Shown: positions 47,348 to 55,165 of the stretch, piece by piece
How positions within the stretch are numbered: position 1 is the stretch's first letter
How the letters are laid out: each line of letters opens with the position of its first letter
From: Bacillota bacterium
Lineage (GTDB): Bacteria > Bacillota > Clostridia > Peptostreptococcales > Anaerovoracaceae
Length of the DNA stretch: 64,000 bases
NCBI GenBank assembly: GCA_017522185.1
Contig: JAFWZZ010000029.1
Span: 216,247-280,246 of the forward strand
Direction: 5' to 3'
Translations under genes and position numbers: made by a program
The notes under the pieces: generated by a model
Databases searched by the model: none
Seen by the model: only the letters and a program-made list of their open reading frames with translations
Told to the model about the DNA's origin: nothing

Positions 47348-47845
47348 TTATTTTCCTAAGATTTTCCGCACACGGTTTCCTGCCGCATGACCGTGGCAGA
47401 TGGCTGCCGCAACGGCATCGGCCGTATCGTCCGGTTTCGGCACTTCGCTCAGGTTGAGAATGGCCTTTACCATGGCCTGTACCTGTTTCTTGTCCGCACG
47501 ACCGTAGCCAACCAGTGCCTGCTTAATCTGCAGCGGCGTATACTCGTTGATTTCCAGTCCACCATTGACACAGGCAAGAACCGCTACGCCTCTGGCCTGT
47601 CCAACCATGATAGCCGTCTTGGCGTTGTTATTGAAGAACAGTTCTTCGATAGATGCCGCCTCCGGCTTGTACTGCTGAATCACCGCGCTCAGCTCCGTAT
47701 ATAGATGCTGCAGACGATATGGCATCTCCATCTTCGCATCAGTGGTGATGGCACCATAGTCTACAACAGAAAAATGATTCCCTTTTAAATCCAGGACCCC
47801 CCATCCCAAGATGGCATATCCGGGGTCGATTCCCAAAATCCGCAT
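47348..47845 (-). CDS. ruvC: Crossover junction endodeoxyribonuclease RuvC
   Basis: Holliday-junction resolvase, 165 residues. Catalytic acidic residues sit in [14 protein letters not shown] (D7), SIEELFF (E about 66), and the late [13 protein letters not shown] (D about 138-141). It is the first gene of ruvCAB, downstream of a promoter whose spacer contains a LexA-type box, so the operon is likely part of the SOS response. AAGGAAA precedes the ATG. Confidence 0.97.
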   Translation of the reverse strand: MRILGIDPGYAILGWGVLDLKGNHFSVVDYGAITTDAKMEMPYRLQHLYTELSAVIQQYKPEAASIEELFFNNNAKTAIMVGQARGVAVLACVNGGLEINEYTPLQIKQALVGYGRADKKQVQAMVKAILNLSEVPKPDDTADAVAAAICHGHAAGNRVRKILGK

Positions 47846-47907
47846 TGCTGTTTCCTTACTTTCCTGCCAGCCGCCGTCAATGCCGGCCGCCGGTCATAAT
47901 CGTTAAT

Positions 47908-47936
47908 AGTATAGCATAAGAACATTTGTTTGTCTA
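47908..47936 (-). promoter_or_regulatory. Promoter of ruvCAB
   Basis: On the minus strand -35 is TAGACA (47931-47936) and -10 is TATACT (47908-47913), with a 17-nt spacer that contains the SOS box. Confidence 0.7.
47919..47932 (-). promoter_or_regulatory. Candidate SOS (LexA) box of ruvCAB
   Basis: AGAACATTTGTTTG keeps the GAAC half-site and differs from the second half-site GTTC at its last base. It shares the central ATTT with the recA box at 1943. Lying between -35 and -10, it would block RNA polymerase when bound. Confidence 0.65.
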
Positions 47937-47982
47937 CTTTCGAGAAACTTTTTTTATACTTTTAATTCGTTAAGGTTCGTGG

Positions 47983-47988
47983 TATAAT
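47983..47988 (+). promoter_or_regulatory. Extended -10 promoter of argR-recN
   Basis: TATAAT preceded by TGG (extended -10). The -35 region 17 nt upstream (TTTTAA) is poor. The leader is about 60 nt. Confidence 0.55.
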
Positions 47989-48056
47989 TATGCTGTGACG
48001 GTGCATATTCGGCATCGCAACATTAGTGCATAGGTTTACAAGATAGGAGATGTAGC

Positions 48057-48524
48057 ATGCGTTACTCGAGACAAAACAAAATTTTAGAACTCATTGCAAA
48101 CAATGAGATTGAAACCCAGGATAAACTGGCTGCCCTACTGAAAAACGAAGGCTTTGAAGTCACTCAGGCAACCATTTCCCGCGACATTAAAGAATTACAG
48201 TTAATTAAAGTTCTTGCAGCATCCGGAAAGTATAAATACGCCGTAAGTACCCATCAGGATACACCAATTTCGGATCGATTTATTAAGATTTTCAGAGAAA
48301 CCATCACATCTTTCGCTTCTGCACAGAATCTTATCGTAATCAAGACACTTTCAGGATGCGGCCCTGCTGCCGGTGAAGCCATCGACTGCATCGGGCTGCC
48401 ACACGTAGTTGGATCCATTGCCGGAGACAACACCCTGCTGTTAATCGTGGATCACGAAGACAATGTAGAAGAAATCCTATCTATTTTTAATGATATGTTA
48501 ATTATGAGGTCTAAAGGATTATGA
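48057..48524 (+). CDS. argR: Arginine repressor ArgR
   Basis: A 155-residue arginine-responsive regulator. The N-terminal winged-helix (about 1-70) has the recognition helix VTQATISRDIKEL. The C-terminal hexamerisation/arginine-binding domain (about 80-150) carries GCGPAAGEAIDC and GSIAGDNTLLLI, which hold the Asp-Asn arginine ligands. GGAGA lies before the ATG. The stop codon overlaps the recN start by 4 nt (ATGA). argR-recN is a conserved Firmicutes pair. Confidence 0.95.
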   Translation: MRYSRQNKILELIANNEIETQDKLAALLKNEGFEVTQATISRDIKELQLIKVLAASGKYKYAVSTHQDTPISDRFIKIFRETITSFASAQNLIVIKTLSGCGPAAGEAIDCIGLPHVVGSIAGDNTLLLIVDHEDNVEEILSIFNDMLIMRSKGL

Positions 48525-50140
48525 TCAATCACATCAGTATTCGCAATTTTGCAATTATCGAGAATACAGAGATTGATTTTGAAGAAGGTCTGAACATCAT
48601 TACCGGTGAAACAGGCAGCGGTAAATCCATCGTAATCGAAGCAATCAGCCTTGCTCTTGGCAGCAGGGCTGATTCTACATTTGTACGCCATGGAGAAAAA
48701 AAGGCGATTGTCCAGCTGGCAGGCGAACTGGATGGCGAAGAAATCATCATCACCAGAGAAGTCTCCGCTGCAGGCAAGAACCTTTGTAAACTGAACGGAC
48801 AGCTGGTAACACTAGGTGAGCTGACGGAAACCTGCCGCCGCCTGGCTGATATTCACGGCCAGTACGACAATCAGTCTCTATTAAATCCGGACAATCACAT
48901 CCGTCTGGTAGACAGTTATCATGAGGAAGAGATCCGCCCTGTGCGGATTGCTTTTGATGCCAGTTTTGCTGCTTACGGTGAAATCCGTACAAAGTGGAGA
49001 AACCTACTGGCCCTGGAATCTGACAACCAGAGAAAACTGGACTTTTACCGCTACGAAAAAGCGGAAATCGATGCTGCAGATCTGAAACCAGGCGAAGACG
49101 AGACATTGGAAGAACGCATATCCATCCTGCAGAACAGCGAGAAAATCTTTGGCGGTATCGAAACGGCATACAGCTGTCTGCGTGACGGTTCTGCAAGTGC
49201 CCTGACTAACTTAGGAAACGGTCTTCACGCCCTGCAGGACATCAGCGCCTATTCCAAGGAGATTGCTGAGATGACGGAGGAGTTTGCCGATATGTACTAT
49301 CGACTGGAAGACATCTCCTCATCCCTGCGTGACATTAGAGAAAGCATCACCTTCTCCCCTGACGAACTGGATACGGCTATCTCCCGTCTGGATCAGATTG
49401 AAAAACTGAAGAAGAAATACGGTGGTTCCATCGAAGAAATCCTCACCTACTGCGACAAGATTACGCTGGAACTGGAACAGATAGAAAACTACGATGACGT
49501 GAAGGCTGCATTGGAAAGAGACCTGAACGCCGCCCACGCGGATCTGCAGGAAAAGGCGGCTGCCCTCACCTCTGTGCGTAAGGACTCTGCTTCTGCGCTT
49601 TCTGCAGCTATTGAGGCTGAACTTCACGACCTGAACTTCGGCAACGCGGAACTTTCCATTCGTTTTGAAGTACCGGAAACCATCGGCGCTGACGGTAACG
49701 ACCTGGTTGAGATTTTCATTTCCACCAACAAAGGCGAACCGCTGAAGCCCCTGGTCAGAATCGCTTCCGGCGGTGAAGTTTCCAGAATCATGCTGGCTAT
49801 CAAAAACATTACCGGTACATATGACCGGATTCCAACTATGATCTTTGACGAAATAGACGCCGGCATCAGTGGTATTACAGCCAGCATCGTAGGCAGAAAA
49901 CTGCGTGAAATCGCAGAGAACCATCAGGTCATCTGTATCACACACCTGCCGCAGATTGCTGCCTGTGGTGATGCCAACTACCGCATCCACAAAGAATCTG
50001 ACGACGACAGCACCTACACCCATGTAGACCGGCTGTCCGAATCCGAGGTTGTAGATGAAATCGCAAGACTTCTCGGCGGAGAAACCATCACTGAGACTAC
50101 ACGACTCAGCGCACGCGAGCTGATGGCCTCCGTGAAATAA
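48521..50140 (+). CDS. recN: DNA repair protein RecN
   Basis: SMC-like ATPase for double-strand break repair, 539 residues, slightly shorter than the usual 550-575. Walker A GETGSGKS (about 29-36) and the C-terminal signature SGGEVSRIMLA plus Walker B IFDEIDAGISG bracket a shortened coiled-coil region (about 150-370). THLPQIAA forms the H-loop. Translation is coupled to argR by the 4-nt overlap. A terminator follows. No separate SOS box is seen directly before recN. Confidence 0.95.
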   Translation: MINHISIRNFAIIENTEIDFEEGLNIITGETGSGKSIVIEAISLALGSRADSTFVRHGEKKAIVQLAGELDGEEIIITREVSAAGKNLCKLNGQLVTLGELTETCRRLADIHGQYDNQSLLNPDNHIRLVDSYHEEEIRPVRIAFDASFAAYGEIRTKWRNLLALESDNQRKLDFYRYEKAEIDAADLKPGEDETLEERISILQNSEKIFGGIETAYSCLRDGSASALTNLGNGLHALQDISAYSKEIAEMTEEFADMYYRLEDISSSLRDIRESITFSPDELDTAISRLDQIEKLKKKYGGSIEEILTYCDKITLELEQIENYDDVKAALERDLNAAHADLQEKAAALTSVRKDSASALSAAIEAELHDLNFGNAELSIRFEVPETIGADGNDLVEIFISTNKGEPLKPLVRIASGGEVSRIMLAIKNITGTYDRIPTMIFDEIDAGISGITASIVGRKLREIAENHQVICITHLPQIAACGDANYRIHKESDDDSTYTHVDRLSESEVVDEIARLLGGETITETTRLSARELMASVK

Positions 50141-50157
50141 CATTATGCATAACTGAC

Positions 50158-50189
50158 AAAAGCTGACTCCACATACGGGGTCAGCTTTT
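50158..50189 (+). terminator. Terminator after recN
   Basis: A stem of up to 13 bp with one T-G pair (arms 50158-50170 and 50177-50189) and a 6-nt loop, with a terminal TTTT. Confidence 0.85.
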
Positions 50190-50512
50190 CTAATTGTCAG
50201 AAAAATCTTTTTTTATCATGCGACAAAACCGGAGAAAAATCGACAAAAACTTTCACACAGCAAAGGATTTGTCCACAACGCGTAAACCCCTAAATTTAGA
50301 GGTTTTGGGGCATTCTTCACAAAAAAATCAAAATCGTATACAATTCTACAATTTTTTTCAACAATTTTATGTGGATAACTTTATAGCCAAAAAACGTTGA
50401 AATTTCAATATGGCCATATTTCCTTGTCTTTGTCAAGGGGAAAGTTATCCACATATTTGCACAAGTTTTGCACAAGTGGATAACCCTACCATTAAATGGA
50501 AGAGAAATATGC
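50190..50512. other. AT-rich intergenic region with a cluster of DnaA boxes
   Basis: No gene is seen in this stretch between recN and ddh. It contains two perfect DnaA boxes (TTATCCACA), one at 50445-50453 on the plus strand and one at 50370-50378 on the minus strand. One-mismatch copies are at 50475-50483 (TTATCCACT, minus) and 50269-50277 (TTGTCCACA, plus). The boxes at 50445 and 50475 face each other around two copies of TTTGCACAAG. Long A/T tracts lie between the boxes, and a CTAAATTTAG palindrome is near 50290. The dnaA, dnaN and rpmH genes are not in the window. Confidence 0.65.
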
Positions 50513-51448
50513 TCACATATGCATAAACATTTCCTCACACAGAAGAGACACTGGGATTTCCAACATGGTTCTGCATCCCGTTTCGCCTTTTTGCCCCATT
50601 TTGCACACCGCTCTGGCGTAGGCGACAAGCACACCGGCCGTAAACTTCGGATTGGATGACAGGTCTAATTGGAAGGATCCAGCTGCTTCTTTCCCTGTTC
50701 CAATCACCGTACCACCGTGAGGAAAACCTCTGTGTTCCGCATCCATTTTTTCCTGGGAAATATAGTGGACCGTGGTTTCGTAGCCTGTAAAATAGTCAGG
50801 CATATTCTCGATTTCATATGTAATGCGATTTTTGTCTGCTCCCTCTTCTGCAACTACAAAACACTCCCTGCGATGCATCTTCTCTGGCTTCATATCTTCG
50901 GCTTCTGCCAGACCGGACTTCACCGCCTCTATCGCATGTTCCAGCGGTACCGTGTACTGTCTGGCATCTTTGACGCCTTTGATACGCCGTATGGCATCGG
51001 AATGCCCCTGGCTGATGCCCCTGCCCCAAAAGGTAAAGACATCTGCATCGGGCAGGAGTGCGGTAAGCATCGCCCGCATCATGGAAAACAGACCAGGATC
51101 CCAGCCACAGGAAATCAGCGCCAGCCTGCCCCCTTCTCTTGCAGCCTGATCTACAGCAGCGTAATGCTGCGGAATCTGCTGATGATGATCGAAAGAATCT
51201 ATCACGTTATACAGCCTCGCAAACTGCGGTGTCTGCACCGGTAAATCCGTTGCACTGCCCCCGCAAAGAATCAGCAGGTCGAGGTCTTCTCCTTCAGAAA
51301 GGACATCTACCGACTTATATAACGGATGCACCAGTGTCCTTCGTGAATAAATCCCTGTAAGCTCCATATCCGGCTGTTTACACACCGCTTTTTCTACGCC
51401 CTTTCCCAGGTTCCCGTAGCCTAAGATTCCAATTTTGATTTTCTCCAT
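50513..51448 (-). CDS. ddh: meso-Diaminopimelate dehydrogenase
   Basis: NADPH-dependent enzyme, 311 residues, making meso-diaminopimelate from tetrahydrodipicolinate in one step, which gives the cell wall and lysine precursor. The dinucleotide loop GILGYGNLG (about 7-15), SCGWDPGLFSMMR (about 113-125), GRGISQGHSDAIRRI and the C-terminal SSNPKFTAGVL are family signatures. The start has GGAGGAAAG upstream. Together with asd and dapA in this window it supplies most of the diaminopimelate route. It borders the DnaA-box region at its 3' end. Confidence 0.95.
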   Translation of the reverse strand: MEKIKIGILGYGNLGKGVEKAVCKQPDMELTGIYSRRTLVHPLYKSVDVLSEGEDLDLLILCGGSATDLPVQTPQFARLYNVIDSFDHHQQIPQHYAAVDQAAREGGRLALISCGWDPGLFSMMRAMLTALLPDADVFTFWGRGISQGHSDAIRRIKGVKDARQYTVPLEHAIEAVKSGLAEAEDMKPEKMHRRECFVVAEEGADKNRITYEIENMPDYFTGYETTVHYISQEKMDAEHRGFPHGGTVIGTGKEAAGSFQLDLSSNPKFTAGVLVAYARAVCKMGQKGETGCRTMLEIPVSLLCEEMFMHM

Positions 51449-51541
51449 GCTTTCCTCCTTCTTCCTACCTCAAAGTATATGCAGGCAACAAAGAAAGAAG
51501 CTATAGAATTTTGGGACTTCATATGCTTTGTATCCAAAGAC

Positions 51542-51587
51542 GTAGTTCGGCGAAAACATGAATATTAGGACATTTCACCGAAACTAC
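51542..51587. repeat. Inverted repeat upstream of ddh
   Basis: The arms GTAGTTCGGCGAA (51542-51554) and TTCACCGAAACTAC (51574-51587) pair over about 13 bp with one bulge and one mismatch or G-T pair, around a 19-nt loop. There is no T run after either side. It lies about 95 nt before the ddh start and could be an operator or a 5' RNA structure. Confidence 0.45.
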
Positions 51588-51593
51588 AATGGC

Positions 51594-51629
51594 ATAAAAA
51601 ATCCCGACCGCATCCAGCAGCCGGGATTT
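51594..51629 (-). terminator. Terminator of the electron-transfer operon
   Basis: An 8-bp stem (51599-51606 with 51622-51629) around a GC-rich loop, followed on the minus strand by six T. It lies 12 nt past the stop of the 1169-residue fusion gene. Confidence 0.8.
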
Positions 51630-51641
51630 CATCAATTCTGT

Positions 51642-54600
51642 TTATTCAGTTGCCTTCACAACATCAGGCAGTCTGTCTGCCATCATGTTCATCAGTGCAT
51701 CTGCACATGGTAATTCATCTACCATCTTTGCATCTGCAGCAACAACGAACTTAGGATCAACCGGTGATAATACGCCACCCAGAATTTCATCGATTTCTGC
51801 GTACTTGTACAGTGGCAGAACATCGTCCATTTCATCAGAAATGTCAGCTTCTTCATCGAATCCGAAGTCTTCTTCGTATACATTGGCGATTTCACAGGCA
51901 ACTTCCCAGTTATTGAAATCTACGTCTTCTTCTACAACAGCTTCTACTGCCATCAGTCTTCTTTCTGTATTGGTGTAAGTACCGTTGGCACAGATTGCAC
52001 CGGTACCTGGTAAGAATACATCAGCCTTTGCTGCTGTTTCTGTCATGTAGATATCACAAACTGCTAAGAATTCCAGTCCGGACAGGTCATAAGCGGCAGG
52101 ATCTTCACCGAAGATTAACAGACCCTTTACGCCTTCCAGTGCTTCAGCACCAGCTGTAATGCCTAAGTCAACCAGACCCTGAGAGTTGTTCTTTGCCTTA
52201 ACTTCTAAGATACCGTTTCTTGGACCGCCGATGTGGCCGGATAATAATGCGATATCAGCCAGTAAGGTTGCAGCTTCTACGGACAGAACATTCTGCTGGA
52301 ATACAATCATTACCTTCTTTGCGTTACCATAAAGTTCAGCAACCGCCTTCATTTCTTCGCATACTTCCACATCTGCAACAGAAGCAGCAAATGCATCAAA
52401 GCCTTCTACCGCAGAAGTCTTACCCATGTCGATCAGAGCCTTCGCCATACCCTTCAGGAATGCTGTGCTGTTTTCTGTGCAAACCATCTTTTCTGCAAAG
52501 TCAAATGCGTCACATGCACCATCTGTATTGATGACAACAACCTTTGCACCGTTCTTTGCAGCCTGCTTGATCTTATTCCAGATGACAGGATTGTTCTTCT
52601 TGATGAAGCCAGGAACCAGAATCACTTCTGTGGACAGCAGTTCGTCAATTGTATTTGGAGAAGCATCAACGCCCAGAACATCTGCAAGCGCATTCTGTCT
52701 GTTGTTGAAGGAGAATACCTTTGCACCCATAACCTGTGCCAGGCTCTTCATCACATACATTTCTTCGTTGGTGTATCTGTCGGAAATTGCAACAGCGATG
52801 GCGTCTCTGCCGTTTCTCACCTTTACAGCTTCCATCTTCTTTGCAACCATGACAACAGCTTCATGATAATCAGTCAGTCTGAAGTCTTCTCCATCCTTAA
52901 TCTTAGGATCTACTTCCTTGCCTTCTAATACGGAGATATCAAAGCCCCATTTGCCCTTACCACAGCAAATGCCTTCGTTGACAACGCCTTCCTTATCAGG
53001 GTTAGCCTTAATCAGCATATCACCGTAGTTTTCGATTTCTAAGGAGCAGCCAACGGAACAGTAGGAACATGTCGTGCCGGTTACTGCTGTTTCCAGCGGA
53101 ACTTCCTTCTGTACAGTCTGTCTTTCCTGCAGTGCGCCTACCGGACAAACGCTGACACACTGACCGCAGGATTCGCAACCGGATTCAGCCAGCGGCTTTT
53201 CCAGGTTTGGTTTTACCACAGTATCAAAGCCTCTGTTTACCAGACCCAGCGCGCCTACGCCCATGACTTCGTCACAGACTCTCACGCAAAGACCGCAAAG
53301 GATACACTTGTTCGGATCTCTTACGATAAACGGATGATCGTCGACGAATTCCACCATGTTCTTATCGCCTTCGAATCTTTCCGGCTCAACATCATACTGG
53401 TTCGCATAATCGATCAGCTTACATTCAAAGTAGTCGTGGCAACCGCATTCCAGACATCTGGAAGATTCCCGTACTGCCTGTTCATCAGTCAGACCATCGT
53501 AAACAACTTCGGAGAAGTTGTCTTTTCTTTCTGCCGCAGTCAGCTGATCTGCCTTTTCTCTGCACAGTCTTTCTCTGTCTTCGAATGTCTTTTCTGTTAC
53601 ATCTGTTCTTTCTACGTAATATGGCGCTTCGTAGCTTACGGCTTCGCCATTTAAGTAAGAATCGATTACAATCGCAGCCTTATTTGCATCTGCAATGGCT
53701 TCTACTGCAATGGAAATCTTGTCATTACCGCAGTCACCGCCGGCAAATACGCCAGGGATGCTGGTCATGAATGTATTTTCATCGTATGCGATTGCATTCT
53801 TCTTTGTCTTTTCTAAATCAAATGGTGTTGCATCTACTGCCTGACCGATTGCCAGAATTACAGTATCTACATCCAGTACTTCTGTCTTACCTTCTACAGC
53901 AACAGGTTTTCTTCTGCCGGAAGCATCCGGTTCACCCAGTTCCATTACCTGCAGTACCACCTGTCTTACGTGACCGTTTTCGTCCTTCACGAATTCTAAA
54001 GGATTTGTCAGGTTCTTAAAGATAACGCCTTCTTCTTCGCCTTCTTCGATTTCCAGTCTGTCAGCAGGCATTTCATCCTTTGTTCTTCTGTAGATGTTGT
54101 ATACTTCCTTTGCGCCTAATCTTACAGCAGTTCTGCAAGCGTCCATCGCAGTGTTACCACCACCAACGATAGCAACCTTTTCACCGAAGTCGATATATTC
54201 GTTTCTAACAACTTTTCTCAGGAAGTCGATACCGCCGATGACACCATCTGCATCTTCGCCAGGACAGCCAACGCCTGTGGATACCCATGCACCAATAGCC
54301 AGAAGAACAGCATCAAAGTCGCCCTGAATGGTTTCAAAGCTGATGTCTTCGCCAATCTTTGTGTTTGGAACCAGTTCAACACCCATCGCTTCAATTACTG
54401 CAATTTCTGCATCCAGCACTTCCTTTGGCAGTCTGTACTCAGGAATACCGTATCTCAGCATACCGCCCAGCTTTGGCATTGCATCAAAGATGGTAATGTC
54501 GTGGCCCATCTGTCTTAAGAAATATGCAGCAGACAGACCCATAGGACCACCACCGATGATTGCAACAGACTTGCCTGTTTCTTCATCGATTTCAGGAATG

Positions 54601-55151
54601 AACTGCTGATCAGACATCATGTCAGTATCTGCTAAGAATCTCTTGATTGCAGCGATGCTGATTGGTTCGTCTACCAGTCCTCTTCTGCAGGCATCTTCAC
54701 AAGGGTGTGGACATACGCGGCCGATGGATGCAGGCAGCGGAATCCTATCCTTTACCAGTTCATGAGCCAGCTCAAACTCGCCGTTTGCTACCAGACCTAC
54801 ATAGCCCTGGCAGTCTGTGCCTGCAGGACATGCCTTGACACAAGGTGCCTTACAGTCGCCGTTATGATTGGAAATCAGCAGTTCCAGGTTTGTTTTTCTG
54901 GATTCTACGACTCTGTCTGTGTTGGTCATAACAACCATGCCCGGTGCGATTTCTGTTGCACAGGCCTTACATAATTTAGGGTTTCCTTCAACTTCTACAA
55001 CGCAAAGTCCACAGGAACCATAGATTTCTGTTCTTTCATCAAAGCAAAGAGTCGGAATGAAGATATCATTCTCTCTGGCTACTTCTAAAATGGTCTGACC
55101 AGGAAGGCCCAATACTTCTTTGCCGTCAATATTCAATCTGAATTTTTTCAT
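51642..55151 (-). CDS. 2Fe-2S / GltD-like flavoprotein / ferredoxin / FDH-like fusion (StnA-type)
   Basis: A 1169-residue redox protein. In order: NuoG-type 2Fe-2S domain (1-80; C36, C47, C50, C61 or C64); cysteine-rich GltD N-terminus (C100, C104, C108, C114, C147, C151, C155); GltD/NfnB-like domain with FAD loop IIGGGPMGLSAA (about 198-209) and NADPH loop IVGGGNTAMDA (about 350); RCLECGC linker; two ferredoxin clusters (CILCGLCVRVC, CESCGQCVSVCPVG); and a formate-dehydrogenase-like fold with a 4Fe-4S site CSYCSVGC...C. The last part has no Cys/Sec at the catalytic position and no C-terminal pterin-dinucleotide domain. With the NuoE/NuoF genes upstream, this fits an electron-bifurcating NAD(P)H:ferredoxin transhydrogenase. 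Older labels might call it formate dehydrogenase alpha. Confidence 0.8.
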   Translation of the reverse strand: MKKFRLNIDGKEVLGLPGQTILEVARENDIFIPTLCFDERTEIYGSCGLCVVEVEGNPKLCKACATEIAPGMVVMTNTDRVVESRKTNLELLISNHNGDCKAPCVKACPAGTDCQGYVGLVANGEFELAHELVKDRIPLPASIGRVCPHPCEDACRRGLVDEPISIAAIKRFLADTDMMSDQQFIPEIDEETGKSVAIIGGGPMGLSAAYFLRQMGHDITIFDAMPKLGGMLRYGIPEYRLPKEVLDAEIAVIEAMGVELVPNTKIGEDISFETIQGDFDAVLLAIGAWVSTGVGCPGEDADGVIGGIDFLRKVVRNEYIDFGEKVAIVGGGNTAMDACRTAVRLGAKEVYNIYRRTKDEMPADRLEIEEGEEEGVIFKNLTNPLEFVKDENGHVRQVVLQVMELGEPDASGRRKPVAVEGKTEVLDVDTVILAIGQAVDATPFDLEKTKKNAIAYDENTFMTSIPGVFAGGDCGNDKISIAVEAIADANKAAIVIDSYLNGEAVSYEAPYYVERTDVTEKTFEDRERLCREKADQLTAAERKDNFSEVVYDGLTDEQAVRESSRCLECGCHDYFECKLIDYANQYDVEPERFEGDKNMVEFVDDHPFIVRDPNKCILCGLCVRVCDEVMGVGALGLVNRGFDTVVKPNLEKPLAESGCESCGQCVSVCPVGALQERQTVQKEVPLETAVTGTTCSYCSVGCSLEIENYGDMLIKANPDKEGVVNEGICCGKGKWGFDISVLEGKEVDPKIKDGEDFRLTDYHEAVVMVAKKMEAVKVRNGRDAIAVAISDRYTNEEMYVMKSLAQVMGAKVFSFNNRQNALADVLGVDASPNTIDELLSTEVILVPGFIKKNNPVIWNKIKQAAKNGAKVVVINTDGACDAFDFAEKMVCTENSTAFLKGMAKALIDMGKTSAVEGFDAFAASVADVEVCEEMKAVAELYGNAKKVMIVFQQNVLSVEAATLLADIALLSGHIGGPRNGILEVKAKNNSQGLVDLGITAGAEALEGVKGLLIFGEDPAAYDLSGLEFLAVCDIYMTETAAKADVFLPGTGAICANGTYTNTERRLMAVEAVVEEDVDFNNWEVACEIANVYEEDFGFDEEADISDEMDDVLPLYKYAEIDEILGGVLSPVDPKFVVAADAKMVDELPCADALMNMMADRLPDVVKATE

Positions 55152-55165
55152 CGTATTCTCCCTCC

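Noticed and set aside
50190-50512. Chromosomal oriC
   Set aside because: DnaA boxes are present, but dnaA, dnaN and rpmH are not adjacent, and gene orientation does not flip around the site. I keep it as a DnaA-box cluster only.
51642-55151. Formate dehydrogenase alpha subunit
   Set aside because: No Cys or Sec at the catalytic position and no C-terminal pterin-dinucleotide domain. The GltD-like half points to a transhydrogenase-type role.
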